Below the pieces are notes generated by a model, which did no database searches, was not told the DNA's origin, and saw only the letters and a list, made by a program, of their open reading frames with translations. From the NCBI GenBank assembly GCA_017623575.1, contig JAGAOS010000029.1, positions 62,001 to 126,000 on the forward strand: a stretch of DNA of 64,000 nucleotides, in the 5' to 3' direction. Positions 17,938 to 24,474 of this stretch are shown here, in pieces. The translations under genes were made by a program, and so were the position numbers. Origin of the DNA: Clostridia bacterium (GTDB lineage Bacteria > Bacillota > Clostridia > Oscillospirales > Acutalibacteraceae). Position 1 is the first letter of the stretch; the number at the start of each line of letters is the position of its first letter.

Positions 17938-18309
17938 TTATTTTATTAGCGGAATTATTACAGAAATAATTATAATCTCTATTATAAAAAATAAAATAAG
18001 CCCTTTTCCTTCTTTAGAAAACTTAATATCTATATCAGGATTATATTTTTTAATTCTTCTAAGTGCATAGGCGGGAAAGTGCAATACATCAAACGAATAA
18101 TTTGTTTTATCTTGCGATTTAACAAATACAGTTGCATAGGTGTATCTTGCTCTGAATTTTGAGCTTATTTCCGGTGTATAGGTAATTTTCTCAATATCCT
18201 TCCACAATATAAATTGATTTTTTATAAATAACCCTTCCTTGGTCATAACACCTACTATTTTTCCAAATAAAAAGCGGTTGCATATTGATAGCAAAATAAA
18301 TGGGAGCAT
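17938..18309 (-). CDS. Hypothetical membrane protein with PH-like core
   Basis: 123 residues, not firmly recognised. A hydrophobic N-terminus (LPFILLSICNRFLF) leads into GVMTKEGLFIKNQFILWKDIEKITYTP, a pattern typical of bacterial PH-like (YcxB/YdbT-type) domains. The C-terminus is a very hydrophobic helix (GLILFFIIEIIIISVIIPL). The upstream side is immediately occupied by hairpin-array element A, so its promoter may lie in or beyond that element. Possibly truncated at the N-terminus, since PH-like membrane proteins usually carry two leading helices. Confidence 0.5.
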   Translation of the reverse strand: MLPFILLSICNRFLFGKIVGVMTKEGLFIKNQFILWKDIEKITYTPEISSKFRARYTYATVFVKSQDKTNYSFDVLHFPAYALRRIKKYNPDIDIKFSKEGKGLILFFIIEIIIISVIIPLIK

Positions 18310-18320
18310 AAATTCACAAA

Positions 18321-18547
18321 CAAATCAATGCGAAGCATTGTATATCATCAATTCCGCAAGGAATTGCATATCATCAAAACGAAGTTTTGTATATCATCAT
18401 TGCGAAAGTTTTTTAATACACGCTTTGCGTGATGATATACAGTCCTTACGGACTGATGAGATACAACGATAGCAACGCTATCGTTGATGATATGCCATTG
18501 CTTTCGCAATGGATAAAAAAATCCAAGTCCGAAGACTTGGATTTTTT
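18321..18547. repeat. Hairpin-array element A
   Basis: 227 bp made of eight short hairpins with unrelated stems, separated by 11-base linkers. The left half carries GTATATCATCA-type linkers (18340-18350, 18366-18376, 18389-18399); the right half carries their reverse complement, TGATGATATAC-type (18430-18440, 18454-18464, 18485-18495). The element is therefore one large inverted repeat with side hairpins. It opens with CAAATCAATGCG and closes with CCATTGC-GCAATGG, ATAAAA and a terminator-like hairpin whose loop context is AGTC-CGAA-GACT (18516-18547). A second copy with the same layout is element B at 20033-20255. No coding capacity. Confidence 0.8.
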
Positions 18548-18548
18548 G

Positions 18549-18640
18549 TAAAGGTCGCACAAATTCGAACCCTTTTGAATTTTTGACCTATGTGTTCGAA
18601 CCCCTACAGATTTTATAATTCGTGCCGTAGGCACACCGAA
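18549..18640. other. T-arm-like fragments and nested hairpins beside element A
   Basis: No gene. The stretch holds two TTCGAACCC motifs, which on the minus strand read as the GGGTTCGAA of a tRNA T-arm, inside nested inverted repeats (AGGTC/GACCT, AAATTC/GAATTT, GTGCC/GGCAC inside AATTCG/CGAATT). A complete tRNA cannot be folded. At the equivalent place beside element B lies a real tRNA-Arg, so this may be a decayed tRNA. Confidence 0.35.
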
Positions 18641-18647
18641 TTATATA

Positions 18648-19436
18648 TTACCAAACATAATTGTTTGCAAAATCGTTACCATAATTATAAATTTCTTCAT
18701 AATCGAAACCATCTGCAACAAAAAACATTGATATTTTCGTATTATCTGTTTCTTCTGCTTTTTCAATTCTTATGTATGCAATAGGAATAGCACCTTTGCA
18801 TATTAGAAAATGTTTTGTGTCTTTGCTTTCTTCAGTTAATATTTCTTTCCACTCATTCATGTCAATATTGCCAACATTTAGTTTTTCTTTATTTTGTACA
18901 AATAATATTCTTACAAAATATGCTTCATCGACAGTAGCAGGAATAATGCAAAAATTATTAACTATTTGCAACTCATACATTATTTCTCCATCGTTTATAA
19001 AATCATTAAACGAGCAAAAAGGTCTCTCTGTAAAACCAACAGATATTTGCAACTGCCTACTTGCAACATTATCTGGCTCTACGTAACAGCATAAACTTTG
19101 TGCGCCTATTTCGGACAAGTGATTTTTGGCTTTTTCTATCATTTGTGTAGCAATTCCCATTCTTCTATATTCAGGAATTACGAATAGATCACCATAATAC
19201 CACTTCTTAATATTATCTTTGTTTCGAACACAATGTAATCTTCCGATAACTTTATTTTCTGCCGCTAAAGCAACTACGCCAAAACAATCATTTCCGTCAG
19301 TAATCTCATCAAAAACATACTGTCTCGAACGATTTACAAATGCTGGGTTTGTGGTGTGCCATTGTTTTTGAGCTATTTGTTCAACTAACTCATTACTTAA
19401 AAATTTGCTAATTTGGATTCTGATAATTTCTTTCAT
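18648..19436 (-). CDS. GNAT-family N-acetyltransferase behind a leader-peptide attenuator
   Basis: 262 residues. The first ~155 residues form a GNAT domain; the acetyl-CoA motif is LFVIPEYRRMGIATQMIEKA, followed by the strand/helix CCYVEPDNVASRQLQISVGF. The remaining ~100 residues look like a second, reduced acetyltransferase-like or substrate-binding domain without a CoA motif. The acceptor is unknown; a resistance-type (antibiotic-modifying) role is an inference from the regulatory leader. Upstream are a consensus promoter (19595-19623), a 17-codon leader ORF with a good ribosome site, and a terminator-like hairpin 23 bases before the ATG. GAGGT precedes the start. The gene lies between two hairpin-array elements, suggesting acquired DNA. 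Confidence 0.8.
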   Translation of the reverse strand: MKEIIRIQISKFLSNELVEQIAQKQWHTTNPAFVNRSRQYVFDEITDGNDCFGVVALAAENKVIGRLHCVRNKDNIKKWYYGDLFVIPEYRRMGIATQMIEKAKNHLSEIGAQSLCCYVEPDNVASRQLQISVGFTERPFCSFNDFINDGEIMYELQIVNNFCIIPATVDEAYFVRILFVQNKEKLNVGNIDMNEWKEILTEESKDTKHFLICKGAIPIAYIRIEKAEETDNTKISMFFVADGFDYEEIYNYGNDFANNYVW

Positions 19437-19458
19437 TTCGTTACCTCACTTAAATAAT

Positions 19459-19487
19459 AAATGCTCTTGATAAAACCAAGAGCATTT
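19459..19487 (-). terminator. Attenuator-type hairpin upstream of the acetyltransferase
   Basis: On the minus strand AAATGCTCTTG pairs perfectly with CAAGAGCATTT (11 bp, 7-base loop), followed by ATTATTT. It lies between the leader peptide and the acetyltransferase start, where an intrinsic terminator would control read-through. Confidence 0.65.
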
Positions 19488-19506
19488 ACATCCAAGAAGC
19501 AACTTT

Positions 19507-19560
19507 TTATTTAACAGCGGACAAAACGACTTTTGATTTTATCAATACTTTTCTTTTCAT
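19507..19560 (-). CDS. 17-residue leader peptide
   Basis: Reads MKRKVLIKSKVVLSAVK then TAA. GAGGTGG lies at the right distance before the ATG. The 8-bp complement GGACAAAA/TTTTGTCC (19560-19567 and 19519-19526) joins the ribosome-site/start region to codons near the 3' end, the layout seen in ribosome-stalling leaders of inducible resistance genes. Too short to be recognised by homology. Confidence 0.55.
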   Translation of the reverse strand: MKRKVLIKSKVVLSAVK

Positions 19561-19594
19561 TTTGTCCACCTCACCTTCATTTTAGATTAGTTAT

Positions 19595-19623
19595 ATTTTA
19601 ACATTAAATAAGTGAAATGTCAA
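19595..19623 (-). promoter_or_regulatory. Promoter of the leader-acetyltransferase transcript
   Basis: On the minus strand TTGACA (19623-19618) and TAAAAT (19600-19595) are 17 bp apart. The predicted leader is about 150 nt long before the acetyltransferase ATG. Confidence 0.8.
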
Positions 19624-19634
19624 TATAACAACAA

Positions 19635-19994
19635 CTATTTTGGCTCTATTTTCTTTTCAATTGTAATACAAGAAGATGTCAACATTTTCTGTATTCTACC
19701 ACATAGATTTCTATGCTTTTTGAAAGTTTCTTCATCAATAGAATTATTAGAATATAAGAGTTTTAACCAACTTTCTGTTTCGACACATTCCTTACGAGCA
19801 ATTTTGAATTTGGAAAGCATATCAGGTAAACTTTGCGGATATTGAGCTTCGGTAATATTAGCAAATACACTTGATGAAGATTTACGAATTTGAAAAACGA
19901 TATTTGAATTGCCTTTATGTTCTAAAGTTTTGCAAAGAGTTTCAATATCATTTGCCAACTGTTCAGCTTTTTTAAGCAATGGATTATTTTTCAT
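19635..19994 (-). CDS. Four-helix bundle protein (23S rRNA IVS-type family)
   Basis: 119 residues, all predicted helix. KAEQLANDIETLCKTL, VFQIRKSSSSVFANITEAQ, FLSKF-like FKIARKECVETESWL and the C-terminal helix match the four helix bundle family first seen as ORFs in 23S rRNA intervening sequences; stand-alone copies are common in mobile or variable regions. Function unknown (the fold forms pentamers and may bind nucleic acid). It has a strong extended -10 promoter that overlaps the end of element B, and lies upstream of the acetyltransferase leader on the same strand. Confidence 0.8.
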   Translation of the reverse strand: MKNNPLLKKAEQLANDIETLCKTLEHKGNSNIVFQIRKSSSSVFANITEAQYPQSLPDMLSKFKIARKECVETESWLKLLYSNNSIDEETFKKHRNLCGRIQKMLTSSCITIEKKIEPK

Positions 19995-20011
19995 ACTCTC
20001 ACCTCGATAAT

Positions 20012-20040
20012 ATTATAGCAGAAAAACGTTTGCAAATCAA
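20012..20040 (-). promoter_or_regulatory. Extended -10 promoter of the four-helix bundle gene
   Basis: On the minus strand TTGATT (20040-20035), 17 bp, then TGC-TATAAT (20017-20012). The -35 box is the conserved CAAATCAA left boundary of element B, so the element supplies part of the promoter. Confidence 0.7.
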
Positions 20041-20255
20041 GGCGCAGCCTTGTATGTAATCCGTCAAAGACGGAATGTAATCACACCGCAGGTGTGGATG
20101 TTTTCCTTTCGAAGAAAGGTATGTAATCAATCCGAAAACATACACCTATGGTGATACCATACACGCTAAAGCGTGATTACATACGCCTTGTGGCGATTAC
20201 ATACCAATCCTTCGGATTGGATAAAAATAAGACAGTCCGAAGACTGTCTTATTTT
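20033..20255. repeat. Hairpin-array element B
   Basis: 223 bp, same design as element A. It opens with CAAATCAAGGCG, has short hairpins with stems of unrelated sequence, linkers GTATGTAATCA in the left half (e.g. 20119-20129) and the exact reverse complement TGATTACATAC in the right half (20174-20184, nearly also 20194-20204), then CCAATCC-GGATTGG, ATAAAA and a closing terminator hairpin with AGTC-CGAA-GACT. Stem hairpins are at 20038-20052, 20061-20073, 20082-20096, 20105-20119, 20143-20153, 20162-20175, 20184-20195 and 20204-20220. It directly follows the 3' end of tRNA-Arg. Confidence 0.8.
20224..20255 (-). terminator. tRNA-Arg terminator (end hairpin of element B)
   Basis: On the minus strand a perfect 14-bp stem (AAAATAAGACAGTC and complement) with a UUCG tetraloop and a trailing T-run, one base after the CCA of tRNA-Arg. 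Confidence 0.75.
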
Positions 20256-20256
20256 C

Positions 20257-20333
20257 TGGCCCGCCCGAAGGGATTCGAACCCCCGGCCTTCAGAATCGGA
20301 ATCTGCTGCGATATCCAGCTTCGCTACGGGCGG
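20257..20333 (-). tRNA. tRNA-Arg, anticodon CCG
   Basis: The minus strand folds as a full cloverleaf of 77 nt including encoded CCA. Acceptor CCGCCCG/CGGGCGG, D-arm GCGA...UCGC with AGCUGGAUA loop, anticodon loop UUCCGAU giving CCG (reads CGG), T-arm with UUCGAAU loop. The anticodon stem has one G-A mismatch at its outer end and the T-stem two G-U pairs. Confidence 0.95.
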
Positions 20334-20412
20334 AAATATTCTGTGCTATGGGCACGCAAAATATTATATCATTTTTCAACTGAAAATTCAAGGGGAATAA
20401 TGTTTATTACAC

Positions 20413-20445
20413 AAAAAAATCCGCCTACCTCAAAGGTAAGCGGAT
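20413..20445 (-). terminator. Terminator of the oad operon
   Basis: Minus-strand hairpin ATCCGC-TTACCT / AGGTA-GCGGAT followed by TTTTTTT, 20 bp after the oadA stop. Confidence 0.75.
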
Positions 20446-20465
20446 AAATTTTTCAACTCTTATAA

Positions 20466-21872
20466 TTACTCCGAAAGGTCCTGAACAATAATTGTTTTTA
20501 CCTCATCGGGGTCACCGTCGGGATGGTCAAGCTTTTTATTGCGCTCAGCTAAGAACTTTGCGGCAACCTGAGGGAAGAGTGCATAGCTTAGTACATCTTC
20601 CTCACTGCGGGCAAGCTCCTTTGCCTCCTCGCGGTACTTATCCATCTCGGGCTCAATAAGGTCGGCAGGACGGCAGGTAATAACCTCTGCGTCGCCAATA
20701 GCCTTTTTGCGAACCTCCTCATTAACCTCACCGGGAACCTGACCGTACTCACCGCGGAGCAGACCTTTGGATTCCTTGGTAACCATTTTGTAGCGTTCGC
20801 CTGAAAGAACATTAAGCACAGCCTGAGTACCAACAATCTGGCTTGTAGGAGTAACAAGTGGGGGATAACCAAAATCGGCACGAACACGGGGGATTTCTTC
20901 AAGTACATCGTAATACTTGTCCTCTGCGTTGGCTTGCTTTAACTGGCTGATAAGGTTGGAAAGCATACCGCCGGGTACCTGATAAAGCAGAGTATTGGTG
21001 TCAACATTAAGCACCTTGGGGTCAAGGTCGCCCTGTTCTTTAAGCTTGGCAGCAATTTTGCGGAAGTGAACTGCAGCCTCGCTTAATTTTTCAAGGTCAA
21101 GACCTGTATCGCGTTCGGTACCCTTTAAGGTAGCAACCAAAGCCTCGGTAGCGGGCTGAGAAGTACCGTTACCCAGTGGGGAAAGGGCGCAGTCAACAAT
21201 ATCAACGCCTGCCCAAGTAGCCATAAGGTTGGTCATATCACCGGTACCGGTGGTGTTATGGGTGTGAAGATGAATGGGAACATTAACTGCTTCTTTAAGC
21301 TTTTTAACAAGGTTGTAAGCGTCAACGGGCAAAAGCAGGTTAGCCATATCCTTAATACAAATGGTATCTGCACCCATTTCAACCAATTTTTTGGAAAGGT
21401 TTACAAAGTATTCTTCATTGTGAACGGGGCTGATAGTGTAGCTGATAGCAGCCTCACAAATACCGCCGTACTTCTTAATACTCTTCATAGCCTGTTCCAT
21501 ATTACGGGTATCATTAAGAGCGTCAAAAACGCGGATAACATCAATACCGTTTTCAATGGATTTTTTAACAAAAGCATCTACAACATCATCTGCATAGTGC
21601 TTGTAGCCAAGGATATTCTGACCTCTGAGCAACATCTGAAGCTTGGTGTTGGGCATAGCGGCTTTGAGCTTACGAAGACGCTCCCAAGGATCCTCATTAA
21701 GGAAACGCATACAGCTATCAAAGGTAGCGCCGCCCCAACATTCAAGTGACCAATAACCCATTTGGTCTAAAAGCTCGCAAGCGGGGAGCATATCCTCAAC
21801 TCTCATTCTGGTGGCGGCTTGAGATTGGTGTGCGTCACGCAGAATGGTATCTGTAATGTTTAATTTATTCAT
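20466..21872 (-). CDS. oadA: Oxaloacetate decarboxylase alpha / carboxyltransferase subunit
   Basis: Carboxyltransferase of a Na+-pumping biotin decarboxylase: moves CO2 from oxaloacetate (or a related acid) to biotin. 468 residues: a DRE-TIM barrel (DTILRDAHQSQAATRM with the metal-binding Asp, ECWGGATFDSCMRFL, CIKDMANLL with the reactive Lys, HLHTHNTTG with metal-binding His pair) and the PYC-OADA helical domain (VPGGMLSNL). The biotin domain that many OadA proteins carry at the C-terminus is absent and is encoded separately upstream. Last gene of oadG-BCCP-oadB-oadA; 24 bp after oadB, with a terminator downstream. A pyruvate carboxylase subunit B role is the alternative, but the OadB partner favours decarboxylation. 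Confidence 0.93.
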   Translation of the reverse strand: MNKLNITDTILRDAHQSQAATRMRVEDMLPACELLDQMGYWSLECWGGATFDSCMRFLNEDPWERLRKLKAAMPNTKLQMLLRGQNILGYKHYADDVVDAFVKKSIENGIDVIRVFDALNDTRNMEQAMKSIKKYGGICEAAISYTISPVHNEEYFVNLSKKLVEMGADTICIKDMANLLLPVDAYNLVKKLKEAVNVPIHLHTHNTTGTGDMTNLMATWAGVDIVDCALSPLGNGTSQPATEALVATLKGTERDTGLDLEKLSEAAVHFRKIAAKLKEQGDLDPKVLNVDTNTLLYQVPGGMLSNLISQLKQANAEDKYYDVLEEIPRVRADFGYPPLVTPTSQIVGTQAVLNVLSGERYKMVTKESKGLLRGEYGQVPGEVNEEVRKKAIGDAEVITCRPADLIEPEMDKYREEAKELARSEEDVLSYALFPQVAAKFLAERNKKLDHPDGDPDEVKTIIVQDLSE

Positions 21873-21896
21873 GTGTAATTCACCTTTCTAAAAGGA

Positions 21897-23357
21897 TTAA
21901 CTGCAGCAAGCGATAAGAACACCGGCGGCAATAGCCGAGCCGATAACACCTGCAACATTGGGACCCATAGCGTGCATAAGCAGGAAGTTGGATGGATTTT
22001 CCTTTTGACCTACTACCTGAGATACACGAGCCGCCATAGGAACAGCCGAAACACCGGCAGAACCAATAAGGGGATTGATTTTGTTTTTGGTAAACAGATT
22101 CATAACCTTGGCAAGTAAAACGCCGCTTGCGGTACCCATGCTGAATGCAACAATACCAAGTACAATAATGAACAAGGTTTGAGGACTGAGGAAGGTGGAG
22201 AAGGTTGCAGTTGCGCCAACAGAAACGCCAAGAAATACTGTTACAATATTCATAAGCTCATTTTGAACAGTTTTTGCAAGACGCTCAACAGCACCGCACT
22301 CACGCATAAGGTTACCAAGCATTAAGCAACCAACAAGGGGAGCGGCTGAGGGAACGAGCAATGCTACAAATACAGTAACAACAATGGGGAATACAATTTT
22401 TTCGGTTTTAGAAACGGGGCGAAGCTCCTTCATTACAATAGCACGCTCTTTTTTAGTGGTAAGCAGCTTCATAATGGGGGGCTGAATAACAGGAACCAAA
22501 GCCATATAGGAATATGCAGCAACGGCTATGGGGCCTAAATATTCGGGAGCTAATTTTCCTGTAACGAATATTGCAGTAGGACCGTCAGCGCCACCTATAA
22601 TACCAATGGAGCTTGCGGCGGCTTGAGTAAAGCCTAAGCATCTTGCACCAAAATATGTTACAAATATACCAATCTGTGCGGCGGCACCAAGCAGCAAGCT
22701 TTTGGGATTTGCAAGAAGGGGACCAAAGTCGGTCATAGCGCCAACACCGATGAAGATAAGGCAGGGGTAAATACCAAGCTTAACTCCAAGGTAAAGAACA
22801 TCTATAAGACCAACAGAAATGCTTTGAACATTAGATGCTAAAATCATATTTCCGGCATATAATGTGCCGTCGGTTATGGTAGTACCAACTGTATCAATTA
22901 CAATCTTAGCACTTTCGGCTATAACATTACCGTTTGCGTTTACAAGTTGACCGGCAGCATTTATAATTGCATCACTTTCAAGAGAAATACCGGAAAGATG
23001 ACCGAAGATATTTTGACCAAATGTTACTGTGCCATCTTGTAAAACCTGGAATATGCCTTGTTTTAAAAATTCAGGCGAAAGGTTTACAGATTCAACAAAT
23101 TCGGCTCCACCAAAAAGATCCCAGTTTACATGACCGCCTGCGAATAATGCTTCGTGATAAACATCAGCGCCCAAAAGATTTGTAAGCAACATACCAAATG
23201 CAATGGGAAGAAGAAGCAGGGGTTCAAACTTTTTAACAATTGCAAGGTATAAAAGCACACAAGCAACAAGAACCATAACAAGTGATTGCCAATTGCTGCC
23301 CGAACCAAGCAATGAAAAGCCTGTTTGTTGTAAAAAATTACTTATAAAATCAATCAC
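21897..23357 (-). CDS. oadB: Na+-translocating decarboxylase beta subunit, with ~100-residue insertion
   Basis: Integral membrane subunit that decarboxylates carboxybiotin and exports Na+. Conserved segments are present: IFIGVGAMTDFGPLLANPKSL, IGIIGGADGPTAIFV, PVIQPPIMKLLTT, LLVPSAAPLVGCLMLGN and GVSAVPMAARVSQ. The protein is 486 residues, about 100 longer than typical. The extra part (about residues 75-180) is hydrophilic, lies between the first helices and the IGVGAMTDFG region, and contains short repeats such as NAAGQLVNANGNV. GTG start with AAGGCGGTG upstream. Second last gene of the operon. Confidence 0.92.
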   Translation of the reverse strand: MIDFISNFLQQTGFSLLGSGSNWQSLVMVLVACVLLYLAIVKKFEPLLLLPIAFGMLLTNLLGADVYHEALFAGGHVNWDLFGGAEFVESVNLSPEFLKQGIFQVLQDGTVTFGQNIFGHLSGISLESDAIINAAGQLVNANGNVIAESAKIVIDTVGTTITDGTLYAGNMILASNVQSISVGLIDVLYLGVKLGIYPCLIFIGVGAMTDFGPLLANPKSLLLGAAAQIGIFVTYFGARCLGFTQAAASSIGIIGGADGPTAIFVTGKLAPEYLGPIAVAAYSYMALVPVIQPPIMKLLTTKKERAIVMKELRPVSKTEKIVFPIVVTVFVALLVPSAAPLVGCLMLGNLMRECGAVERLAKTVQNELMNIVTVFLGVSVGATATFSTFLSPQTLFIIVLGIVAFSMGTASGVLLAKVMNLFTKNKINPLIGSAGVSAVPMAARVSQVVGQKENPSNFLLMHAMGPNVAGVIGSAIAAGVLIACCS

Positions 23358-23371
23358 GGAAAAGCACCGCC

Positions 23372-23752
23372 TTATTCGATTACACAGATAGCAGAACCGG
23401 ATTCAACGGTAGCACCCTGATTTACACCAACGAATGTAACGGTACCGTCAACGGGAGCCATAATTTCGTTTTCCATTTTCATAGCCTCTAAGATTACAAG
23501 AACCTGACCCTTTTTAACTGCATCGCCAACCTTAACATTTACAGAAAGGATGGTGCCGGGCATAGGTGCATTAACCTTTTCGCCGCCTGCGGGAGCAGCG
23601 GCAGCGGGAGCGGCAGGTGCGGGTGCAGCCTCAGCAACAGGAGCTGAAGGTGCAGGAGCGGCAGCTACAGGAGCAGCGGCCTCAGTTTCGCTGATAAGTT
23701 CAATAGAAACCTTGTATTCGGTTCCGTTTACATTTACTTTGTAGTTTTTCAT
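23372..23752 (-). CDS. Biotin carboxyl carrier protein of the decarboxylase
   Basis: 126 residues: a short N-terminal strand pair, an Ala/Pro-rich flexible linker (~residues 25-56) and a C-terminal biotinyl domain with LEAMKMENEI, biotin on K92. It ferries CO2 between OadA and OadB. The linker gives the repetitive GC-rich stretch at 23570-23690. Strong AAGGAG upstream; 15 bp before the oadB start. Equivalent to the gamma/delta biotin subunit of glutaconyl- or methylmalonyl-CoA decarboxylases, so the substrate is not fixed by this gene. Confidence 0.93.
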   Translation of the reverse strand: MKNYKVNVNGTEYKVSIELISETEAAAPVAAAPAPSAPVAEAAPAPAAPAAAAPAGGEKVNAPMPGTILSVNVKVGDAVKKGQVLVILEAMKMENEIMAPVDGTVTFVGVNQGATVESGSAICVIE

Positions 23753-23788
23753 ATTATTTTTCTCCTTTTATGTTTTTAAACATAGTTT

Positions 23789-24121
23789 TTAAAGCTTTTC
23801 AATAGAAAGAATACGAATAGCCGATACATCGGTTCCTAAATCCTCTGCAATAGCGGCTGCAATAGCGGCAACAGTCTCGCGACGGTTGGGGATAACTGCC
23901 GGCACAGGTGCCGCGGGAGCAACGGGAGCAGATGGTACGGCGGGAGCTGAAGTTGACTCGGAATTATCCTTTTTAGCAAGAAGCTGACAGCAAACACCCA
24001 GAATTTTACAAAGAATAATTATGCAGATAAGTCCTACAAAAACGGTACCTACACCAAGGACAATAACATAAAGATCCTTTTCGTTGAGTCCGTTTGCACT
24101 TAAGGTTAAAAGATTGTTCAT
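23789..24121 (-). CDS. oadG: OadG-family membrane anchor subunit
   Basis: 110 residues from the ATG at 24121; GGAGGTG lies 5 bases upstream, whereas the longer in-frame GTG start would include it. One membrane helix (LYVIVLGVGTVFVGLICIIILCKIL), a Pro/Ala-rich linker and a C-terminal VAAIAAAIAEDLGTDVSAIRILSIEKL segment, as in OadG/delta subunits that hold the complex together. First structural gene of the operon. Confidence 0.85.
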   Translation of the reverse strand: MNNLLTLSANGLNEKDLYVIVLGVGTVFVGLICIIILCKILGVCCQLLAKKDNSESTSAPAVPSAPVAPAAPVPAVIPNRRETVAAIAAAIAEDLGTDVSAIRILSIEKL

Positions 24122-24148
24122 TTTTACACCTCCACTCAAAAAACCACA

Positions 24149-24250
24149 TTATTTATTATTGGCATTTTCACCCAAAAAATACTTTTTAAAATACTCTTCG
24201 GAGCCTCTTTGATAAATATAGCGGTGATAAAAAAGTACCTTTTTCGCCAT
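24149..24250 (-). CDS. Possible 33-residue small protein in the oad leader
   Basis: Starts at an ATG about 10 nt after the predicted transcription start and ends TAA 27 bases before oadG. The product (MAKKVLFYHRYIYQRG... ending ENANNK) is basic and aromatic-rich. There is no ribosome site, so it would be translated nearly leaderless, if at all. It could be a real small protein or just leader RNA. Confidence 0.35.
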   Translation of the reverse strand: MAKKVLFYHRYIYQRGSEEYFKKYFLGENANNK

Positions 24251-24266
24251 TTTATCAATTATAAAT

Positions 24267-24295
24267 ATTATATTACTTTACGGCGGGAAAATCAA
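24267..24295 (-). promoter_or_regulatory. Promoter of the oad operon
   Basis: On the minus strand TTGATT (24295-24290) and TATAAT (24272-24267) with a 17-bp spacer. The 353-bp gap to the divergent glycosyltransferase gene holds this promoter, the opposite one at 24393, and the leader with the small ORF. Confidence 0.75.
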
Positions 24296-24392
24296 TAGAA
24301 AAATTAACATATTTTGCCTGAAAATCAAGAATTAATTTATTTAAGTTTTTATTAAGGTTTTCCTATTAAAATTTAAATAAAAACAGCAAATA

Positions 24393-24421
24393 TTGATATT
24401 TTTAGTATATTGTGTTATAAT
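24393..24421 (+). promoter_or_regulatory. Promoter of the GT28 glycosyltransferase gene
   Basis: TTGATA at 24393-24398, 17 bp, TATAAT at 24416-24421; 53 bp before the ATG. Confidence 0.75.
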
Positions 24422-24474
24422 TCTAATACTTGGTTGCAATTGGCTTTGCAGCTTTTTGAAAGGACTTTGAATTT

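Noticed and set aside
18446..18634. Open frames of ~60-70 codons across element A and of ~100 codons across element B/tRNA
   Set aside because: They run through inverted repeats and a tRNA gene, have no ribosome sites and no codon bias.
19635..19994. rRNA intervening sequence context for the four-helix bundle gene
   Set aside because: No rRNA sequence lies nearby; the gene is stand-alone with its own promoter.
18321..20255. CRISPR-like spacing in the hairpin arrays
   Set aside because: The repeats are 11-base linkers that reverse orientation mid-element, the intervals are short palindromes of 10-20 bases, and there are no cas genes.
23550..23744. Plus-strand Ala-rich frame opposite the biotin carrier gene
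   Set aside because: It mirrors the Ala/Pro linker of the real minus-strand gene, which has a clear biotin motif and ribosome site.
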